In this document: positions 26,440 through 38,994 of the stretch, piece after piece
How positions within the stretch are numbered: the first letter of the stretch is position 1
How the letters are laid out: each line of letters begins with the position of its first letter
Source of the DNA: Sinotaia quadrata
Lineage: Eukaryota > Mollusca > Gastropoda > Architaenioglossa > Viviparidae
Direction: 5' to 3'
DNA: 64,000 nt
Assembly: GCA_028829895.1 (NCBI GenBank)
Contig: CM054177.1
Coordinates: forward strand, 76,500,663-76,564,662
Notes under the pieces: model-generated
Databases searched by the model: none
What the model was told of the DNA's origin: nothing
The model's input: only the letters and a program-made list of their open reading frames with translations
Program-made: the position numbers and the translations under genes

Positions 26440-26560
26440 GCTTTATTGCTGGGCCACAGTGACCAGTCTTAGAATACATGTACAGGGGCTTTCTGCTAAG
26501 TGTAGATACTTTGCTGGGCCACAGTGACCAGTCTTAGAATACATGTACAGGGGCTTTAGA
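26440..26560. repeat. two-copy repeat of about 69 bp
   Basis: GCTGGGCCACAGTGACCAGT then TCTTAGAATACATGTACAGG occurs twice, the second copy shortened at its end. Confidence 0.92.
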
Positions 26561-26799
26561 TACTTTGCACAAAAAAAAGATGGAACCTCCAAGGTACATG
26601 TGAAGAAAAACCTGACGTCACTCGTTTCTCTTTCCATTTTCTTCTGAATTGGATGAAAAATAATGTTGACATATAGTCTGGTCCTATAAGAATAAGTAGT
26701 TAGAATTTGTTTGACTTAGCATTAGCTTCTGATCTAATTTCTCAAAGGACGGCCCATTAGAAAATCAAGTTAGAATGTTATGTTTAGGCACTAGCCCTG

Positions 26800-27060
26800 T
26801 GATAATGTGGTTTGTGGAGGTAATAGTTACAGTTGCAGTCCTGGTCTTGTGTGTACCAGGGGTTGTACCAGGAGTTGGTGCAGTGGTGTGAAAATTCCAT
26901 ATTTCTGTGACAGGCGATAGTGTGGCGAGTTGAACAAGTAGTTTGTGTTGCAGTCCTGGTCTTGTGTGTACCAGGGATTGGCGCATTGGTGTGAACATTC
27001 CTGATTTCTGTATCAGGCGATAGTGTGGCTGGTTGAACAAGTTGTTTGTGTTTGTCGCCG
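26800..27060. repeat. tandem repeat of about 120 bp, left part
   Basis: Two to three copies contain TTGCAGTCCTGGTCTTGTGT, GATTTCTGTATCAGGCGATA and TGGTTGAACAAGT. A related copy resumes at 28345, after 1.3 kb of unrelated sequence. Confidence 0.85.
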
Positions 27061-27179
27061 CTGTACTCTGGGGTGACTTTGTAATAATAAATTATATAAA
27101 TTATTGGTAATTAGTTGTGATACATCTACAAGTGCCGATGCAGAGTATGGGTTACTGGTTGTATATGTATATCTGTAAC

Positions 27180-28060
27180 TGTTACGCTGATATACTAGTA
27201 CGCCGCCAAGTTGACTCACGGCCCCCACTCTGTTATAAGCTGAGAATCTATTTTATGAAATGGATGTACAACAGTTATGAATAGAAGAACAGAGAACAAG
27301 ACGTAGTCATTAGATTATCACTTCAGACTACGATAACAAACGATAGAAATTACTTTTCACTAACAAATATGCGAGATTAAAGATTTAGAAAAATAAGTAA
27401 TATATATCATGTCCTAGTTTTCATCATAATACCTCACAGATCTAGTTCAAGCCATACTGTAGTCACGTTTGCGATCACAACTTATCTCCACAACTTATCT
27501 GGATGTGCTGGAGTGACGTACAATACGCTGGTAGACTCTCAATAGGACATGACATTACCTCAGGAAGATTCCAAAACCCACATTGAAATCAGAGATAGAG
27601 ATCAAGATGAAACCAAACAAAAACCCTGAAACACAAGCAATTGCAGTCTAAGTGTCCAGTCAATTGCTCCATTAATAAGTACTAAGTTTGACATAAGCCT
27701 CTGAAAGAAATAAAGGTTAACATGTTCAAAATAAAACATAGCATCATAACAAAACCTAACTATTCACACAATACAAAGATGCTTTTACTTTATCCAGCCA
27801 GGGTTTACTGACCCCGTGTACAACCCCAAATGGGGAGGGACCCAGTCTCAAAATGCTCACCCCAAGAGACAATTAGAAAAAGAGTAAAGGGTAAAATTCT
27901 CTATCACTTTCATCTCCCTTGAAATCACACCTATCTCTGCTAGACACCTTCAATCCAGCCAAGTGCCTAGAGCTAATACTATTATGACTTTCTTAACAAC
28001 TTCCGACCACCTCTGCCAGTCCTGTAACAATGCTTCCCATTGTATACCCCCCAAAACAAA

Positions 28061-28097
<37 letters not shown>

Positions 28098-28342
28098 TTA
28101 ATCACTTGCCACGTTTACTGGCGAATTTAAACAAACAAAACCTTCCCTCACCTAATTGGCGCAATTACCAAAAACCAGTCAGTAAATCTGCCACCATGCA
28201 TGCTCATTCATTCAGGACCTCACTTCCGAAACAAGCATTATGCAATGTCCACGTCATTCGAATTATAAATAGCCTTCAATTTAAAATTGCACGTCATGAA
28301 AATTTATATAAAATATACAGGAAAATTTCCCATCATGTGAAA
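27180..28342. mobile_element. possible insertion splitting a tandem array
   Basis: A stretch of distinct A/C-rich composition separates array copies at 26.8-27.06 kb and 28.345 kb. It includes a CA microsatellite at 28062-28093. No terminal repeats, target duplication or transposase frame could be identified, and the left boundary is uncertain within about 100 bp. An unrelated unique spacer between two array pieces is the alternative. Confidence 0.3.
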
Positions 28343-28445
28343 GTGTTGCAGTCCTGATCTTTTGTGTGTCAGGAGTTGGCATTGTAATTTTGTAAATTTG
28401 ATTTCTGTATCGGGAGGTTAGTTTTGTGGTGAGCTGAGGAGGGCC
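28343..28445. repeat. tandem repeat of about 120 bp, right part
   Basis: A diverged copy of the 26.8-kb unit: TTGCAGTCCTGATCTTTTGT, CAGGAGTTGGCATTG and TTGATTTCTGTATCGGGAGG in the same order and orientation. Confidence 0.8.
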
Positions 28446-29749
28446 AGCAGTTTCGTGTTCTGCCTGTAAATGCCGTATTTGTATTATTCTGTCACAGCAG
28501 CTAATTGTTGCTCATGTTTGCTTGTAATAGCTGCCTCTGTTTAATTGAATATTATTAATTAATTTACACGAGGCTAGTTCGCCAATGTATGATTTTTTAC
28601 ATTGGTGTGTCAAATGAATGATATGATGTACTTTTGACAATTTCTTCCTCGAGTTTGTCTATATCGATTTTGTTTGATAATAATATTAGTCGTGTGCTTT
28701 TCTTTTATTCTTTTCGTTTTCTCCTGAATTTTACCAATATTACCTTTCACTCTTAAATTTTCATAATTCTTATTCTTAAAAGGTTCGTGTCATTATCTGT
28801 TTCGATGATTGAGTTTTTGTAACCGTCAGTTTTATTGTCGCACTGCAGCTGTCTCCGACTGTGTTATTGTGACGACCATATGGCTTTGTATTGTTGTTTT
28901 GTTTCTCACATCATTGTCTGCCAAGTGTTTCTTGCAATTTTCTATATATATACCTCTTCAAGTCTTATTTAGTGTTTGGTTTCTAGATTCATCTGCTTAT
29001 ATTGCTTGCCATTTTCTGTAATTATTTTCTAGATATTCTAGAAAAGCAGTGTTCTAGAAACATATTTGAAACTATTTTTAATGTTATTTTCCATATAGCT
29101 GCCCTATTTAATCATCGAATACGTAATTTTGTGTACCCTGGCGACTTCTTTTATTTGCTCTTAATTATCTCAGTATGCTGGGACTGAATTATCTAATAAA
29201 AGATCGTTATTGTTATTTTTCATTGGATGCACGACATTATTTTCAGCATTCTTTTTCATTATTAGATAGCTGGATTTAAATTTTTATCAGAGCCGTGTTT
29301 TGAAATATTTCTTACAGTTTCATTTATTTTGTGTTCTTTATTATTTGTTTTAACTGCTGATATATTTGCTTGTTTTTATATCATTTAACATTTTCATCGG
29401 GAGGGGCGAGTGGGTGGGTTGTCCATCTTTTTCTTAACGTTATTTCGAAGATTTATATTTTCGGAAAATATTTCACAATCTATTTTTTTCTTTACTGATT
29501 AATTTAGTTTTCACTCCTTTCTTCCTGAATTACATTCCTCTTTACTTTGCTGGTTGGATTTCTTTTCCATTTTGTTAGACTTGTTTCTTTTATTGCCATT
29601 TTGCAGTCTTTATTCTTCCTGGCACTCATGTATCTTTTTTAATTTTAGCTATTGGAGCTGGATTTGCCTTGTATACTGACTCTGTATATATTCAATTATT
29701 ATTTTAGTGTCCTTATTGTGTTACATTTTAGAATTGGCCGGTTTGATAT

Positions 29750-29895
29750 TTAATAGAGTGATTGTTATGGAGTGAATTGATTGATTGCTAACTAGAATGA
29801 TTGTTATGGAGTGAATTGATTGATTTCTAAATAGAATGATTGTTATGGAGTGAATTGATTGATTGGTAAATAGAGTGATTGCTATGGAGTGAATT
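29750..29895. repeat. 39-bp tandem array, 4 copies
   Basis: ATTGTTATGGAGTGAATTGA starts at 29761, 29800 and 29839, with a variant at 29878, an exact 39-bp step. The period is divisible by three and keeps a minus-strand frame open (unit HSITIIL). Confidence 0.97.
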
Positions 29896-30319
29896 AAATT
29901 GACGTGCTTATGTGAATGGTATTTGTGTAATTGCATGTTAATATGAAAGAAATATAAATAGCGTGGTAAACAATTTTTTAGTTTATTTATTTTGTGTGAG
30001 AACAATCCTACTGGATCTAACCCCACATTTGCCTTCCAGGTTTGTGTCTGGCAGACCAGCTGGAGTGTATTTGTGACACGACACTTAAGTATATAGCAGT
30101 ATGGCAAAACTGTAGTGTGTTAATGGTAATGAATAATCTTTAATATTATGTTAATGATGGTGATTGACCTATATAACTGTCATTAATTGTGGTAATGATT
30201 TAATAGTGTTTCAGTTTCTCGATCTAAGTCTGTTAATTATGATAATTGAGTTGAGGCCATTTTGCGTTCGTACTGGATATGATAACAAATAGAGAAATAG
30301 TTTTTTGGCTTGTTAACAT

Positions 30320-30455
30320 TGGGTCTACCTAAATTGTGCCAAACTAGCAGAGTAACCTGCCTACTTTGTAGCCATCTATATTGTGGCAAACTAGCAGAGT
30401 GACCTACCTACTTTGTAGCCTACCTACATTGTACCAAACTAGCAGAATGGCCTAC
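30320..30455. repeat. three-copy repeat of about 46 bp
   Basis: CCAAACTAGCAGAGTAACCT-type units are separated by TACTTTGTAGCC and TACCTACATTGT. Confidence 0.92.
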
Positions 30456-32049
30456 TACTTTCATATATAGTCTAAAGTTACATCTGATGAATACGTTTTA
30501 TCTTTCCTAATTTTTAATAAAATAAATGAAGCAAAAATAAATTTCAAATATTTAAATATTGCAAAATATTATTTTTTTTAAAAAGTGAGAGCATTGTCTT
30601 CCGAAAGTTTCTAACCTACAACATGCTTCCTTTGTCATAATCGAGACCGAGATAAAGATTTTTTTTTTTTTCGAATCAGCTTTAGCGAGGAGGTTTGATT
30701 GCAGGGAACTTTGTGGAGAGGGGGGGAGGGCGTGCGTGAGGTCAACTATGTGTAGTAAATGGCGATACTCACATAATGCTAACAGCAGGTGCCTGTGTGT
30801 TATCTTATGTTATTTCGTTCCTAACCGCTCTCTCACCTAACTATAGTCCAATACCTCCCTACTCACTCAAATCACCCACCCACTACAGTTCAAAGTGCAG
30901 TCGTGGTTTATTGAGAACGATTAGGATCATTTGACTAGAAGTTACCTAGAGGAATAGTGTGGTGAGGAGTGGAGTGCAACAAAAAAAAAGTCTGTAGCTG
31001 TGTGATCACTACAGGGGTTTAATCTTTGTTGATTTTATTCAACATCGATCACTTAACGAATTGACGTCATTGAAGATAGTTGAAAATATATAAGCAAACA
31101 AATAACAATAGTGTGGTTGACTGGTAACTATGCGACTCACGCGATCCGTCTAATTTTGCACGGAAGAGAGACTGGTTGCCAATTTCGTTTTGGCGTCGCT
31201 TGGCTGTACTTTGCGAGATGGGCTGTGTCGCTCTATTAGTGACGTAAACTCGGTCCAGTCTGCTCGTTTCTTAAATATATTTTCTTTATGTGGGAAGGAA
31301 ATATGGAAATTATTTGAAAACATTTCAATAGACGTGCCGCAATGATTTTCCATTCTGTAGTAAATTTGTTTCCAGAAACAGAATGTGCTAAACATTCATC
31401 GCGCAGCTTGCCGCCTACTCCCCCAGCCCCATTGACGTAATGTTACCGTTTGCATTAAGGAACGATTGTGGGAATATCTAAATATGGATGCAATTGAACA
31501 CCAGTTTGTTATTTGCTAAGAAAAGTTTTGGCATCTTCAGAAGACAGATAGATTGTGCAGCTAATTTTTTTATTCTGTGGAGGGGGTAGGGAGGAAGCAA
31601 GAGGGAGAAAGATCGAAGGCTCTCTTGTTCACGTTTAACCTACACATTTGATCATTTTCTTGTTGTGCATTTTTTCGGTCTCTTTTTAGCGTGTAAATCT
31701 TCTTACTTTTTTTTTAAATGGAAAATTAATTACCAATTTCATACTGCATAATTATAGTAGATTGGCATAAAGTCTTGTGCTGCATTGTAAAACAACACGC
31801 ATAATTTGGCTCTATACATTGTTAATTGAAATATATAAGCATTATAAATGTACTTTATGATACAATATTTTGACTGTAGAACGTTAGTCGAAACAGATAT
31901 GCATTAAAGATGGGTTTTTTGTGTGAAGTTAAAATTTGAATATCAAACTGTACTCAAGTGTACATTTCTTTTTATAGATTAAATTTAGTATAATTCCATC
32001 CGTCATTCTGTTTTTGTTTTGAGTGTATACCTCCATCTCCTCCAGACAA

Positions 32050-32335
32050 TCTTCAAGTCATTTAGTCAGTTTCAGCTTGTGTACCTCTAGCTTCCAGTCT
32101 TTTAGTCAGTTTCAGCTTGTGTACCTCTAGCTTTCAGTCTTTTAGTCAGTTTCAGCTTGTGTACCTCTAGCTTCCAGTCTTTTAGTCAGTTTCAGCTTGT
32201 GTACCTCTAGCTTTCAGTCTTTTAGTCAGTTTCAGCTTGTGTACCTCTAGCTTCCAGTCTTTTAGTCAGTTTCAGCTTGTGTACCTCTAGCTTTCAGTCT
32301 TTTAGTCAGTTTCAGCCTGTATTCTCCAACTTTCT
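32050..32335. repeat. 40-bp tandem array with 80-bp higher-order unit
   Basis: TTTAGTCAGTTTCAGCTTGT recurs every 40 bp (32101, 32141 and onward), about seven copies. The junction word alternates CTTCCAGTC and CTTTCAGTC, so the copies amplified as 80-bp pairs. The first and last copies are diverged. Confidence 0.97.
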
Positions 32336-35300
32336 AGTCTGTTGGTCCTTTTTACTGTTTCTTCATTCACCATTAGTGTATTAGTCAGTGGTCGGTGTGT
32401 ATAGAATGTGTAAGCTATAGTTTATAATAATTACACATTGCAAATGAATTCTAATTAAAATTACTCAGCACTCAAATATGTCACGTCTATGCTTCTGTTG
32501 CAGTCTTTCCCCTTTTTCTTACTTTCTCTGTAAACTCAGACATACTTTAGGTACAATGTATGCATTGTTCACGCGCCTTCTCAATTCTTGCAGTTACAAT
32601 TACAAACATCCTCATGTAACAGTGTCGTTGCAGCTTTTCAATGATACATCCCATACCTCTTGGTGTCCTTGCCACTTTTCAGTTCATGATTCTCATTCAT
32701 ATGATACACGTTTAGTGTCATTAACGCTTTTCGCTTTCAACATTACTACTTAGCTTTTCTCATTTAATGCATTTTCATAATATCTAGCAAGACTCTGTAG
32801 CAATTCATAATGCATACTGTCGGTATTGCGCAATGAATACATTTCCCGTGATGTATTGTTATTAGTCTGTTATTAAGCCCCCCCCCCCTCCCCCGATCTA
32901 AAACATACTTCCTGAATTGAGTGCACGTTTAAGTGAGATGTTATAAAATCTCTTTATCATATGGATGCAAAATTAAAAGAAGACATAGTAGAAATTAAAT
33001 TACGCTAGATGGAGGGCTCAGAATTAAAATATTTTGATTTGGCTATAATGTCATTATTTCACATCCTTTTTTATTCGGAGTGTAAGTATTGAAATCCCTC
33101 TCTCTCTCTCTCTAGTTTGTTGTTACTTAGTGTATCACTATACTTATATCTCCTGCCCAGCGTGTAAAGTTGTTTGCCAGTGGTTCAGTTTATTTGAGAG
33201 GCGCTACCGCGTATACCGTTAAGAGGTGGATGACCCTTAAACCAGCACCACTATCTTGATGCTTAATGGCGGGTGGAGGTTCTTATGGCTGTGTTGTTAA
33301 TGTTTACATCTTAATAACCCAATCAAATTAATGTCAATGATTCATCCACACCGTTCTTTCTCCTTTGTCACTTTGTTATCAAAAGCGTTCTACGTCTGTT
33401 TACGTCATCGCAGTATATGATTTCGACACTGCACATGCGGATTGCAGACGTCAAGTAATCTATTTCTACTGGGTGCTCACGCTTTTGGCTACGTGCCAAA
33501 CCTCTTCAACATCCTTATGCAGTAACCTCCTCTACCACAATCAACTTCTTTCTTGCTATAGAACTTGTCAAAAGTTTAGCAACGTGTTAAGTTTACCTGT
33601 TTCTCTCATTTCAGTCAGCTCTATTATTTTAATTAAATTTCTTATATGCAACATCAGCAACAAAAACTAATGTATTTTAATATTTTGACAACAGTTTTAT
33701 TATTTTTAAGTTGTTGTTCGAGTTCCTTCGTGTGGAGAGGATAAGACTCAGAAAAGAGATTGTGGCAATTAAAAATAAAATATTATGGAAACATTCTTTA
33801 ATTGAGTCTGTCACCCCCCTGAAAAGATTACTATCGAAATTTAAGGTTAGTTGCAATGAATGCTTATAAGTATAAAATAAATTATAAGTATAAAATAAAT
33901 AAACAATTATAGCCAAATACTTCTTATGACTGTTGTGCACTTGCACTTAAATATATCCTGTCAATGAACAAACTAGTCTTTTTTAAATTATTTTTAACGA
34001 TTTAGATAAATACCACTCTTCAATGACCATTACAGTTTGAGATATATGTAAACGAAACTAGTTCTTCATACTAATATAGTCAAATCTTTTGATAGTATAG
34101 TTTGTATAAGCATATTGCTAAGTGAAAACCTCTTTAGAATAGGAAGATACTTATCATTATAACATATATCCGAGGGTGACAAAGTGACAAAAGCAACCCA
34201 TTTTCGTTACTGTAACTTTGTTGGGATGTAAAGGGAAACAAGTTTAGATGCTTAGATGGGCATAATAAATTAGGAAACTGTGACATATTCTGTAGTTGCT
34301 ATTCCGGTTGTATTGATTGGCATACAGTTGTAAATTTTAGGATGTACAGACTTAGAGACAATCTGATGTAGAAGCGTAACTTTAAATCTGTGATATGTGT
34401 TTAGTATGTATCTTGTGAAGACTAATTTTTGAAGACATTTAACGTTTGCATTTTGATTGAGAGTTACCATTTGTCGAAACAAGAACTTTCAACGATCGCA
34501 TTTGGTGTGTATGTCGTGGTTTTGTTATACAAGCATTTATGAGTTCTCGCTCGCTTCAAACATTGCCACATCCTACTATCGACGTTTCATTTGAACAAGA
34601 GTATATTGAAACTAGGTCACAATCTTCAGCATGTCCTGACGCGGGAAATGACGAATGATGTCGGCCTGGCGCGTTTGGACTGTGAAGGTCAAACTCTGAC
34701 GCCCTTTTTGGGGGGCGGTGGTGGTGTGGAGGTGGTTTGTTTGGTGTTTGGGTTTTTATTCTCTCCCTTTCCTCTCTCTCGCCTGAGCATATCCCACCGA
34801 GAAAAACAAGTCGTTTAATAAGGGCATTGCGTTGGTGTGATGTCGCAATTTTTTGTTTGCGAGGCTTGCTGCTGTAATTTTAGTAAACAGCACGAACAAA
34901 ATATACTAGATGTTTTTGTTGAAGCTGTGTTTATATTTTACATTCTCTCTTTTCATTTTTATTTACTGATATAAATTGTATATGTGACACGATTACCATG
35001 TTTTTTTCTTTTTGTTTGCGTTATTTATTAAATTTAAATACTATCTCTTTGCCGTTCCTGGTTTATTATTGGTCCAATTTATTCAGTGAAACGGTAACTT
35101 TAAAACCTTTAGGAATTTATTTCTTCTTTACAATAATCTCGCATTTAAACTATATACAATTGTATGCGAATGGAAATCCGTGCCAATTTAGCACCCGTAT
35201 TTTATCATTTATGCTGCATAGAATGGTGAGCTAAATTGTCATGCTTGAATTTTATGCAGTTATCGTGAACTAATAATATTTAAATTAAAAACTTACAAGA

Positions 35301-37344
35301 ATACTCCTCCCTCTCTCTCACTCAGTTTCTTCAGTCTGCTTGCTTCTCACACAACCATCTCAATCAAATTTCTTACCCAATCTTAATTTTTAATTTTTTT
35401 TTTAGGGTGTGTGTGTCCTTTAGTGGTTTCTAATTATGATGTCATCACGGCAGTAAGGGCAAGATCTAACGTTTTCCATTGGTTTGAACAGTTTTCTTCG
35501 TGTCAGGTTATTATAATCTGCCGCCGTTGAAGTTTCTGCATCGTTCTGACCACCAGTGGTGGTGATATCTGAATATACTAATCGATTGGGAAGATTGTAA
35601 GGGGGCGGGGGGGGAATTGGGAGATGTGTGCGTGCTGAGACATATAAAGCGTTGTCCGAGAAAACTAAACAAAATTTTTCTTTCGAAAAGAGATTATTCT
35701 ACAGAGAAAGACACGTGTACCTTGACTATTTTCCGAGTCTTCCTTCTATACAAAACGTGTTTGGGTTGGGGTGTGGTTACATATATAATGCGAAAAAAAA
35801 CTGAATCATGAAAATTGAGCTCCGTCCACAACTCCTACCAATACCACTGGGTAATACAGAATCAGTTTCTCGTACATTGTATCTTTCTTTTTATGCGCAG
35901 AACACTGTTGAGTATGCTTCTGAAGTTGATTATGAAATAAAAGTCGTACTGTTTGTTTTGTGTTATTTTACCAGAACTTGAGTGAAATGCATCTTTTCCT
36001 GTGGCGTGTCATTGATGCGGCTGCTTGTGGAGTTGATTACGAAACACAACTCTTACTGTGGTGTTTTTTGTTGTTGTTTTTTTTGTTATTTTGTTTGTTT
36101 GTTTGTTTTTTGCAGAGCTGAATTTCACTGTTAATATTTTTTTTAAAAAAATACAGTTCGACCATGTCTCAAGCGTCTTTAGCACATACACAGTTATACG
36201 TAAGCACTCAGGCACACATAAACATGTACACAAGCTGAAAAGCGTGCGCAAATGTGTATTATATGAATCATCAGTACTCGCAGTTTAATGCTTTTCTTAA
36301 TTGTGTGAATTAAGAACAGGTAAAAAGAGAAATAATTTTAAAAGAAAACTTAAAATCAGCATGATTTAAGATGTTAAATATTTTCCAATTTCAAACTCAG
36401 ATTGTGACCTGCCTCGCGATTACTAAACTTATTAAACTTCACTCAAATGATACTGCTTGTATCAAAGCCAGAACGCAGTCGTAACGAAACATTTTTTTTT
36501 CCAGAGAAGTCGATGATATACTTCACTGTCAAATCAAGAATTATTGACTTATTTATTTTCCGTGAAATAAATCAGCCCCAAGATTCTTATCCTTAAAAAT
36601 ATAAAAGTGTGATAAATGGATTGCTTACTTCTCTTTAGACTGTAATAAATATTGTATGTTATGATTGAAGACTGTGATTAATTGATTTAACTATAATACC
36701 ATTAGTAAACATATATTTTATATTTTACACAACACGGTATGACTGTCCAGCACACCTGTGTCCTAGGGTTCAAGTTCTTTGCTTGTGCGTTCACAGGACA
36801 ACATACAACGGAAAGGCGAAATAATTAAGAATAAATTGCATACTGCTATGAACCGAAGCGACCCACCCCCACCACCTTACTCACCACAATATTACTCACT
36901 AAAGGAAAGACGTTGTTAACCTTTGAAGTCACAACTAGCGCACAATTCTTAACATACATATATCGAAGGCTTGCAAAATAAATGTAGTCTTAAAAATGAA
37001 ATCACCTCAGGTTTCAAAGTCAAGTTCGTCATTATTGTTCAAACATTTATCTCATCTTCATCTCCAGCATTTTCACAAATGATTGCTCAACATTTCTGTG
37101 AACGTTAGCACGAATGGGTATTATTTCACCAGACGTTCTCCAAACTAATATCGAACAAGATCTGTAGATGGTCATAACTTCCTCACAAGGCTGACTAGCT
37201 TTCTTCAAAGTGCGGATAACTTTTATCTTCAGGGTTTTTTGTTGTTGTCTTTATTAAAAAAAAACAACAACAAAACAAAATGTATCGCTACCCCTATATT
37301 TCCCCAGATAATAAAATAATAACAAGTCAGTAAAATATAAAACA

Positions 37345-37372
37345 CGTGCGCGTGTGTGTGTGTGTGTGTGTG
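37345..37372. repeat. GT microsatellite
   Basis: A GT run that faces the CA run at 37423-37468 with about 50 bp between them; the two can pair. Confidence 0.95.
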
Positions 37373-37418
37373 TCCATATGTAAATAATAATAGCGAAAAG
37401 AAATCACACACACATACA

Positions 37419-37422
<4 letters not shown>

Positions 37423-37468
<46 letters not shown>
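37423..37468. repeat. CA microsatellite
   Basis: A run of about 23 CA units, inverted relative to the GT run just upstream. Confidence 0.97.
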
Positions 37469-37469
<1 letters not shown>

Positions 37470-37561
37470 TTTCTATTTTTTTCGTGTTTTGATTCCTTCA
37501 GTTAAATATTTAAATTAACACTCTGGCATGTTTGACTTTCATTGTTTCTTTATATTTCCTA

Positions 37562-38070
37562 TAACATTTCAGTATTGATGTGAACTGATATCTGAACGTT
37601 TAAAATTGAGTCGTGTGTAACATTTTAGTATTGATATGTGCAGCGTATCTATGAGTTTGACTTGAGCTGTGTGTAACATTTCAGTACTCACGGGAGCTTG
37701 GCGTTTTGATTGAACCGCGTGTAACATTTCAGTATTGATCTCACCCGAACAGTGTGTGTTTGCGTTTTGAATAAGTCGTATGTAACATTTCAGTATTGAC
37801 CTCACCCGAACAGTGTGTGTTTGCGTTTTGAATAAGTCGTATGTAACATTTCAGTATTGACCTCACCCGAACAGTGTGTGTTTGCGTTTTGAATGAGTCG
37901 TATGTACTGTGTAACATTTCAGTATTGAATCGAACTCCGTATCGTGGACGGTTGAATGAGACGTGTGTAACATTTATTATTGAAGTTCTGAATAGGTGGT
38001 GTATGAGTCGTGAGTAGCAATTCAGTGCGCTAGGTGTCCTCTTGATTTGATTGGTTCTATATAACATTTT
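37562..38070. repeat. 60-bp tandem array, about 8-9 copies
   Basis: GTAACATTTCAGTATTGA with CTCACCCGAACAGTGTGTG recurs. Three central copies (37730-37910) are nearly identical and the outer ones are diverged. The 60-bp period keeps minus-strand frames open, with a unit containing MLHTAYSKR-like peptide; these are not genes. Confidence 0.95.
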
Positions 38071-38084
38071 TCAGCGTAGATGTG

Positions 38085-38205
38085 CAGGGTTTCAGCTATG
38101 AAAGGATCATATGTGCATGGAATTTTTTGCTGTTTAAATGGATCATGTGTGCATGGCATCTTTACTATTTCAGTGGATCATGTGTATAATTTTATATGGA
38201 TGTGT
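38085..38205. repeat. degenerate array of about 45 bp ending at exon D
   Basis: GGATCATATGTGCATGG, GGATCATGTGTGCATGG and GGATCATGTGTATAAT are spaced 40-55 bp. The last copy ends just before the acceptor of the 78-nt exon. Confidence 0.8.
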
Positions 38206-38209
38206 GCAG

Positions 38210-38287
38210 GATATCTTGGTGATTTGAATGGTTACGGCAGTGAAGAAGAGAAACCTTGGTTGCTGCCGGGTTCCTATGGACTCTGTG
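38210..38287 (+). CDS. BCOR-like: BCOR-like exon D: 78-nt linker micro-exon
   Basis: This small exon has 78 nt (phase 1 in, 1 out), with acceptor TGTGTGCAG and donor GTAATT. Joined to exon C it reads LLKGYLGDLNGYGSEEEKPW, and its end joins exon E as GSYGLCE. Vertebrate BCOR has DYLNDLQGR, an acidic patch, a W-containing segment and GSSVCEP after the ankyrin repeats, so order and spacing agree. Phase compatibility with both neighbours and the shared YL-DL-G and GS--(V/L)CE residues are the evidence. Because it is short and lies 5 bp after a degenerate tandem array, gene finders could miss it. Skipping it would keep the frame, so a cassette isoform is possible. Confidence 0.85.
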
Positions 38288-38434
38288 GTAATTGTGATGA
38301 CTTTCTATTTTGTTGTTATATAGCTGTGTCTATCTATTGTGTCTGTGCATGTATGTGTCGTGCACGCATACGCAGAGAGAGAGAGAGAGAGATTTTAAAT
38401 GGATTAATTGTCTACAATCAGCAAGTCCAGTAGA

Positions 38435-38722
38435 GCCACATCACATCAGTCACATTGCAGTGTTCCAGTGTTAGAAAGGTAGATCGACATATCACATTGC
38501 AGTTTCCTCGTTTTAGAATGGTAGATAGACACATCACATCAGTCACATTGAATTGCCCCTGTTTTAGAAAGGTAGATAGACACATCACATCAGTCACATT
38601 GAATTGCCCCTGTTTTAGAAAGGTAGATAGACACATCACATCAATCACATTGAATTGCCCCTGTTTTAGAAAGGTAGATAGACACATCACATCAGTCACA
38701 TTGAATTGCCCCTGTTTTAGAA
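38435..38722. repeat. 51-bp tandem array, about 5-6 copies
   Basis: TTGAATTGCCCCTGTTTTAG, AAAGGTAGATAGACACATCA and CATCAGTCACA make a 51-bp unit. Both strands are open because of the unit length (17-residue units containing CLSTFLKQGQFNV or CFRKVDRHIT). It lies 150 bp after exon D. Confidence 0.97.
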
Positions 38723-38994
38723 AATCAAACTAACAATAACGCGCCAACTGTGTGCACTGCTGTCGACGTCTTCGTTTCGTCCACAAAACGTTCACCATGC
38801 ACAGAGATGACTAAGGACTTGTAAAACTGTCTAGGTCATGTTCCTGCCACCAATTGATGCTATAAAAGACATCATGCTTGTGTTGTTGTTTTCTCTCTCT
38901 CTCTCTCCAAAACGAATCCCAGAATCCCGAACCACCCATTCCAAGTGCTATTATCAACTCCTTGATTTAATACATATTTTCTTACCTTCTTCAG

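Larger units (their letters stand above)
16230..38209. other. 22-kb intron C-D
   Basis: This phase-1 intron splits the ankyrin exon from the linker micro-exon. It is AT-rich and holds at least a dozen tandem arrays (listed separately), several microsatellites, a pair of CRE-like palindromes at 18.6 kb and a probable insertion near 27.1-28.3 kb. 18.8-20.2, 22.4-23.2, 24.0-25.5, 28.5-29.7, 30.6-32.0 and 32.4-37.2 kb show no gene I can support. Reading frames in these parts lack family similarity or are built from CA/GT or poly-T repeats. Confidence 0.8.

Noticed and set aside
31150..31395. 81-codon minus-strand frame
   Set aside because: Ordinary composition, no motif and no supporting exon.
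38838..38994. Open frame upstream of exon E as additional coding sequence
   Set aside because: It contains a CT-rich tract typical of a branch/polypyrimidine region and has no BCOR similarity. The acceptor at 38993-38994 gives a perfect in-phase join with exon D.
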